From contig JAEWIL010000133.1 in NCBI GenBank assembly GCA_023387085.1, forward strand, positions 1 through 8,677: a stretch of 8,677 nucleotides of DNA, given 5' to 3'. Shown piece after piece: positions 6,386-8,677 of this stretch (positions are counted from its first letter, which is position 1; the number at the start of each line of letters is the position of its first letter). The translations under genes and the position numbers were made by a program. The stretch comes from Pseudomonadota bacterium (GTDB taxonomy: Bacteria > Pseudomonadota > Alphaproteobacteria > Sphingomonadales > Sphingomonadaceae). The notes below the pieces were generated by a model, which saw nothing but the letters and a program-made list of their open reading frames with translations, searched no databases and was not told where the DNA came from.

Positions 6386-7090
6386 TTATTCGGGGCCGCC
6401 CATTGCGAGCTTGTCGCCCGTGAGCGCCGCGATCGTCATCGAATCCGAGCGAACGAAGGGCATCGGATTGACCGGAGCGCCTTCGATGCGGACTTCATAA
6501 TGAAGATGATTGCCGGTCGAACGGCCCGTCGAACCGACATAGCCGATCACATCGCCCTTCTTGACCTGCTGGCCGGGGCGGACGACGTACGACGACATAT
6601 GGCCGTAACGCGTCTCGATCTCGTTGCCATGTTCGATCTCGACATAATTGCCGTAACCGCCAAGGCGCTGGGCGCGGCCGACGATGCCGTCGGCGGTCGC
6701 GTAAATCGGGGTGCCGTAGGGAGCGGGAATATCGACGCCATTGTGGCGCGCGAGCTTGCCGGTGATCGGGTGGACGCGCATGCCATAGGTCGACGAAAGC
6801 GACATCTGTTCGATCGGGCGGCGCGACGGCACCGAAACGCCGATGTTCGCGGCAAGACCGGTATCGAGGCGCTTCCACGCCTGGAAGATCGCGCGCGCTT
6901 CCTGATTTTCGGTCGGCTTGGTCACGCCTGCCGGGAAATTATCCTCGTCGGGTTCGTCGGGTACGGTGATGCCGGCATCGCTGCTGCCCGCATTTGCCGC
7001 GTAAGCCGCGGGAGCCGCTGCAACCGTCAGCGCACCCGCGCAGAAAATAAGGCCAAGATGAAACTTTTGCGCCAGAGAAGCGTATCGCAC
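6386..7090 (-). CDS. M23 family (LytM-type) peptidoglycan metallopeptidase, exported
   Basis: A periplasmic zinc endopeptidase expected to cut peptidoglycan cross-bridges, or a regulatory LytM relative. It has 234 residues. A signal peptide is evident at 1-31 (hydrophobic core LGLIFCAGALTVAAAP, cleavage near AYA-AN), followed by an acidic linker (about 40-62). The M23 domain covers about 95-212. All zinc and catalytic residues are present: His116 and Asp120 in HNGVD, His164 in RYGHM, and His195/His197 in NHLHYE. The domain therefore looks active, unlike the degenerate LytM domains of EnvC/NlpD. No LysM domain or coiled coil is visible. The start is GTG at 7090; no in-frame ATG gives a complete signal peptide, and the Shine-Dalgarno sequence is weak. 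It lies 113 nt downstream of the DUF455 gene, so it may have its own promoter. Confidence 0.92.
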   Translation of the reverse strand: MRYASLAQKFHLGLIFCAGALTVAAAPAAYAANAGSSDAGITVPDEPDEDNFPAGVTKPTENQEARAIFQAWKRLDTGLAANIGVSVPSRRPIEQMSLSSTYGMRVHPITGKLARHNGVDIPAPYGTPIYATADGIVGRAQRLGGYGNYVEIEHGNEIETRYGHMSSYVVRPGQQVKKGDVIGYVGSTGRSTGNHLHYEVRIEGAPVNPMPFVRSDSMTIAALTGDKLAMGGPE

Positions 7091-7114
7091 GTATCGACCC
7101 CGCAGTCCTTGTCG

Positions 7115-7141
7115 CCAGTGCCCTTTTTTGAGGGCCGCTGG
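7115..7141 (-). other. hairpin in the leader of the M23 peptidase gene
   Basis: CCAG (7115-7118) pairs with CTGG (7138-7141) and GCCCT (7120-7124) with AGGGC (7131-7135), leaving a loop made largely of A on the minus strand and a small internal bulge. It ends 25 nt before the GTG start. No T run follows in either direction, so it is unlikely to be a terminator; a role in the leader mRNA is only a guess. Confidence 0.3.
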
Positions 7142-7203
7142 TGCCGGATGTTTGCTCGGATGGGATTATTCCCTGCCCGAGAGGATTGATGGCGGGGCAA
7201 AGC

Positions 7204-7992
7204 TTACCAAGCAATAACGGCGTAGAAGTCTTGCGTTAAACCGGCTTGATGGCGCGCCGAGTCGTTGAATGGCGGCTTCAACGAACCCCGGAATCGCGAT
7301 TTTACGAGGCTTTGCCACGTTTCGACGGCGTTGAATCCCATTTCGTCGCACTTTTGGTTAAACCACACTGTGCCGGCGGTCACATGACGGATTTCATCCT
7401 TGTAAATACGTGATAAAATCTTTGCCGACGCCGCGTCTCCCGCGGCCCGAAAGCGATCGACGGTGGCGGGCGTCACATCCAATCCGCGCGCTTCGAGCAC
7501 CATCGGGACGATCGCGAGACGCGCGAGTGCGTCGTCGCGCGTTGTCGCCGCCGCTTCCCACAATCCGGCGTGCGCGGGCAGTTCGCCATAGAAGCTGCCA
7601 AGCTGACGCAATCGGCGGTCGAGCAAGGCGAAATGCATCGCCTCGTCGGCAGCGACGCCGATCCAGTCGTCGACGAAGGCGCGCGGGAATTCGCCCCCGA
7701 ACCGGCCAACCAGATCGACCGCGAGGTCGATCGCGACAAATTCGATATGCGCGAGTGCGTGGATCATCGCGATCCGCCCGCGCTCCGAGCCGCCCTTGCG
7801 TCGCGGCATCCGGCTTGGCGCGAGCAGTTCAGGCCGGGTCGGCCAGGCGGGCCGGTCGGGCATCGCCACGTCGCACCGATGATCGAGCTCGCCGCGCCGC
7901 CACGCCCGCGCAAAAGCCCGCGCCGCGCGACGCTTGTCGTGCGGGTCCGCCGTCAGCAGGACCGCGCGCGCCGCTTCACCCAGTGTTGGCAT
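7204..7992 (-). CDS. DUF455 ferritin-like domain protein
   Basis: A 262-residue member of the DUF455 family, which has a ferritin-like four-helix fold predicted to bind a di-metal centre; its reaction is not known. Conserved family blocks are visible: RPELLAPSRMPRRKGGS (53-69), the helix IHALAHIEFVAIDLAVD (77-93), VAADEAMHFALLDRRL (113-128), LGSFYGELPAHAGLWEAA (131-148), VLEARGLDVTP (165-175), and IYKDEIRHVTAGTVWFN (196-212). Likely ligands are Glu84, Glu117 and His120 (ExxH), Glu167, and Glu200 and His203 (ExxH), which is a complete set. The start ATG at 7992-7990 overlaps the bcp stop by one base (TAATG), so translation is probably coupled to the peroxiredoxin. The longer open frame upstream is antisense-free but overlaps bcp in another frame and is not coding. 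Family certain, function open. Confidence 0.92.
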   Translation of the reverse strand: MPTLGEAARAVLLTADPHDKRRAARAFARAWRRGELDHRCDVAMPDRPAWPTRPELLAPSRMPRRKGGSERGRIAMIHALAHIEFVAIDLAVDLVGRFGGEFPRAFVDDWIGVAADEAMHFALLDRRLRQLGSFYGELPAHAGLWEAAATTRDDALARLAIVPMVLEARGLDVTPATVDRFRAAGDAASAKILSRIYKDEIRHVTAGTVWFNQKCDEMGFNAVETWQSLVKSRFRGSLKPPFNDSARHQAGLTQDFYAVIAW

Positions 7993-8456
7993 TACAGGGT
8001 CTTCGCAGCCTCCAGCACGGCGTCGGCATGGCCCTTGACGCGAACCTTGCGCCATTCTTTTGCCAGCTTCCCATCGGCGCCAAACAGGAAAGTCGATCGC
8101 TCGATGCCCATATAGGTCCGCCCGTAATTCTGCTTTTCGACCCAGGTGCCGAAGGCTTCGCACACCGCGCCGTCCTCGTCGGACGCAAGGCGGACGGTGA
8201 GGCCATATTTGTCGCGGAACTTGCAGAGTTTCGCTGGCGCGTCGCGCGACACCGCGAGCACCTGCGCGTTCAGGTGCGCGAATTCGGGCGCGAGGCGGGT
8301 GAAATCCTGGGCCTCGACGGTGCAGCCCGGCGTATCGGCCTTGGGATAGAAATAGACGACAAGCGGCGCGCCCTTCATCGCCGCGAGATCGATCGCGGCG
8401 CCGTCGGCATCGAGCAGCTTTACCGCCGGAATCGGGTCGCCGATGGCGAGGGTCAT
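7992..8456 (-). CDS. bcp: peroxiredoxin, Bcp/PrxQ subfamily
   Basis: A cytoplasmic thiol peroxidase that reduces hydrogen peroxide and organic hydroperoxides. It has 154 residues, the normal length. The active-site motif is P38-K-A-D-T42-P-G-C45, with peroxidatic Cys45, and an FLF-x-A-D-G-K strand-turn follows at 123-130. In E. coli Bcp the resolving cysteine is five residues further on; here that position is Gln50. The only other cysteines are Cys78 (KLCKF) and Cys99 (AVCEAF), so the enzyme is either 1-Cys or uses one of these. The ATG at 8456 has AGGAG eight nt upstream (complement of 8465-8469), and MTLAIGDPIP is the family N-terminus. Its start overlaps the upstream gene's stop by 4 nt (ATGA) and its stop overlaps the DUF455 start by one base, which gives a tightly coupled three-gene unit. 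Confidence 0.95.
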   Translation of the reverse strand: MTLAIGDPIPAVKLLDADGAAIDLAAMKGAPLVVYFYPKADTPGCTVEAQDFTRLAPEFAHLNAQVLAVSRDAPAKLCKFRDKYGLTVRLASDEDGAVCEAFGTWVEKQNYGRTYMGIERSTFLFGADGKLAKEWRKVRVKGHADAVLEAAKTL

Positions 8457-8677
8457 GGCTGTGTCTCCTGTTGTGGCGAGCGAATCGAGGCCCACCAGTT
8501 CGCGATCTCCTGCCGCGCCGCGTCATGCGCGGCAAGCAATTGCGGCCAGCCGGGCTCGCCGCATGCGCTGGCCACGAGTTGACGCGCAGCGGGGGTCGCG
8601 GGTTCCCCGTCGGGCGCCGTCAGGCGCAGCATCACGAGCATCCGGCCGAGCAAGGCGTGCGCGTCGCAGATCTCTGC
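8453..8677 (-). CDS. unknown protein, C-terminal part only
   Basis: A frame open to the window edge, 74 codons visible, ending in TGA at 8455-8453. The first visible residues (AEICDAHALLGRMLVMLRL) look like an amphipathic helix. A second helix-rich stretch follows (QLLAAHDAARQEIANWWASI), and the end is polar (SPQQETQP). I do not recognise the family. Support for it being a gene comes from the ATGA overlap with bcp, the same strand, and the bcp ribosome binding site lying inside its last codons. The true start is probably beyond the window; the TTG at 8653 and ATG at 8641 are within the frame but need not be used. Confidence 0.55.
   Translation of the reverse strand, partial: AEICDAHALLGRMLVMLRLTAPDGEPATPAARQLVASACGEPGWPQLLAAHDAARQEIANWWASIRSPQQETQP

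Noticed and set aside
7115..7141. Hairpin between DUF455 and the M23 gene as a transcription terminator
   Set aside because: The T/A run is in the loop, not after the stem, on both strands.
7410..8582. Long plus-strand frame (390 residues) opposite bcp and DUF455
   Set aside because: It is Arg/Ala/Pro-rich with no recognisable domain and lies antisense to two conserved genes; a GC-rich shadow.
1..8677. Search for tRNA, rRNA, CRISPR arrays, phage genes, transposases, toxin-antitoxin or defence modules
   Set aside because: No cloverleaf, regularly spaced direct repeat, integrase/transposase or defence motif was found on either strand by reading.

Overview
This 8.7 kb window is ordinary chromosomal DNA from a high-GC alphaproteobacterium. 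Protein style, GC-rich codon use and gene content suggest the Sphingomonadales, possibly a Sphingopyxis-like genus. The taxon is an inference from recognisable protein families; no rRNA or other marker is present. I see no tRNA, CRISPR array, phage gene, insertion-sequence transposase, toxin-antitoxin pair or defence system.

Layout. Positions 1-2299 (+) hold lptF (5' end cut by the window edge) and lptG, the two permease subunits of the LptB2FG lipopolysaccharide exporter. Positions 2300-2735 carry no long gene. They hold a probable 50-residue membrane-anchored small protein (2361-2513) and a compact, multi-hairpin, terminally inverted repeat element (2556-2690). A membrane fatty acid desaturase follows on the minus strand (2736-3833), convergent with the lpt genes. 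It is divergent, across about 117 bp, from a large GNAT-fold-like protein on the plus strand (3951-5117). That gene converges on a minus-strand run that fills the rest of the window. In transcription order the run is: a partial unknown gene, a bcp/PrxQ peroxiredoxin, a DUF455 ferritin-like protein, an M23 peptidase, erpA (A-type Fe-S carrier) and xth (exonuclease III).

How the genes fit together. lptF and lptG act in outer-membrane LPS export, and the M23 peptidase acts on peptidoglycan, so both serve the envelope. The partial gene, bcp and the DUF455 gene are joined by 4-nt and 1-nt stop/start overlaps and look like one translationally coupled unit; a peroxide-detoxifying enzyme with a putative di-metal ferritin-like protein suggests oxidative or metal stress. 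erpA and xth are 40 nt apart and probably cotranscribed, pairing Fe-S cluster delivery with repair of oxidised or abasic DNA. A hairpin with a short T run separates the M23 gene from erpA.

The items most worth a second look are the small conserved-looking ORF, the palindromic repeat element, the peroxiredoxin lacking the usual nearby resolving cysteine, and the altered acetyl-CoA loop in the GNAT-like protein. I found no convincing undescribed multi-gene system.
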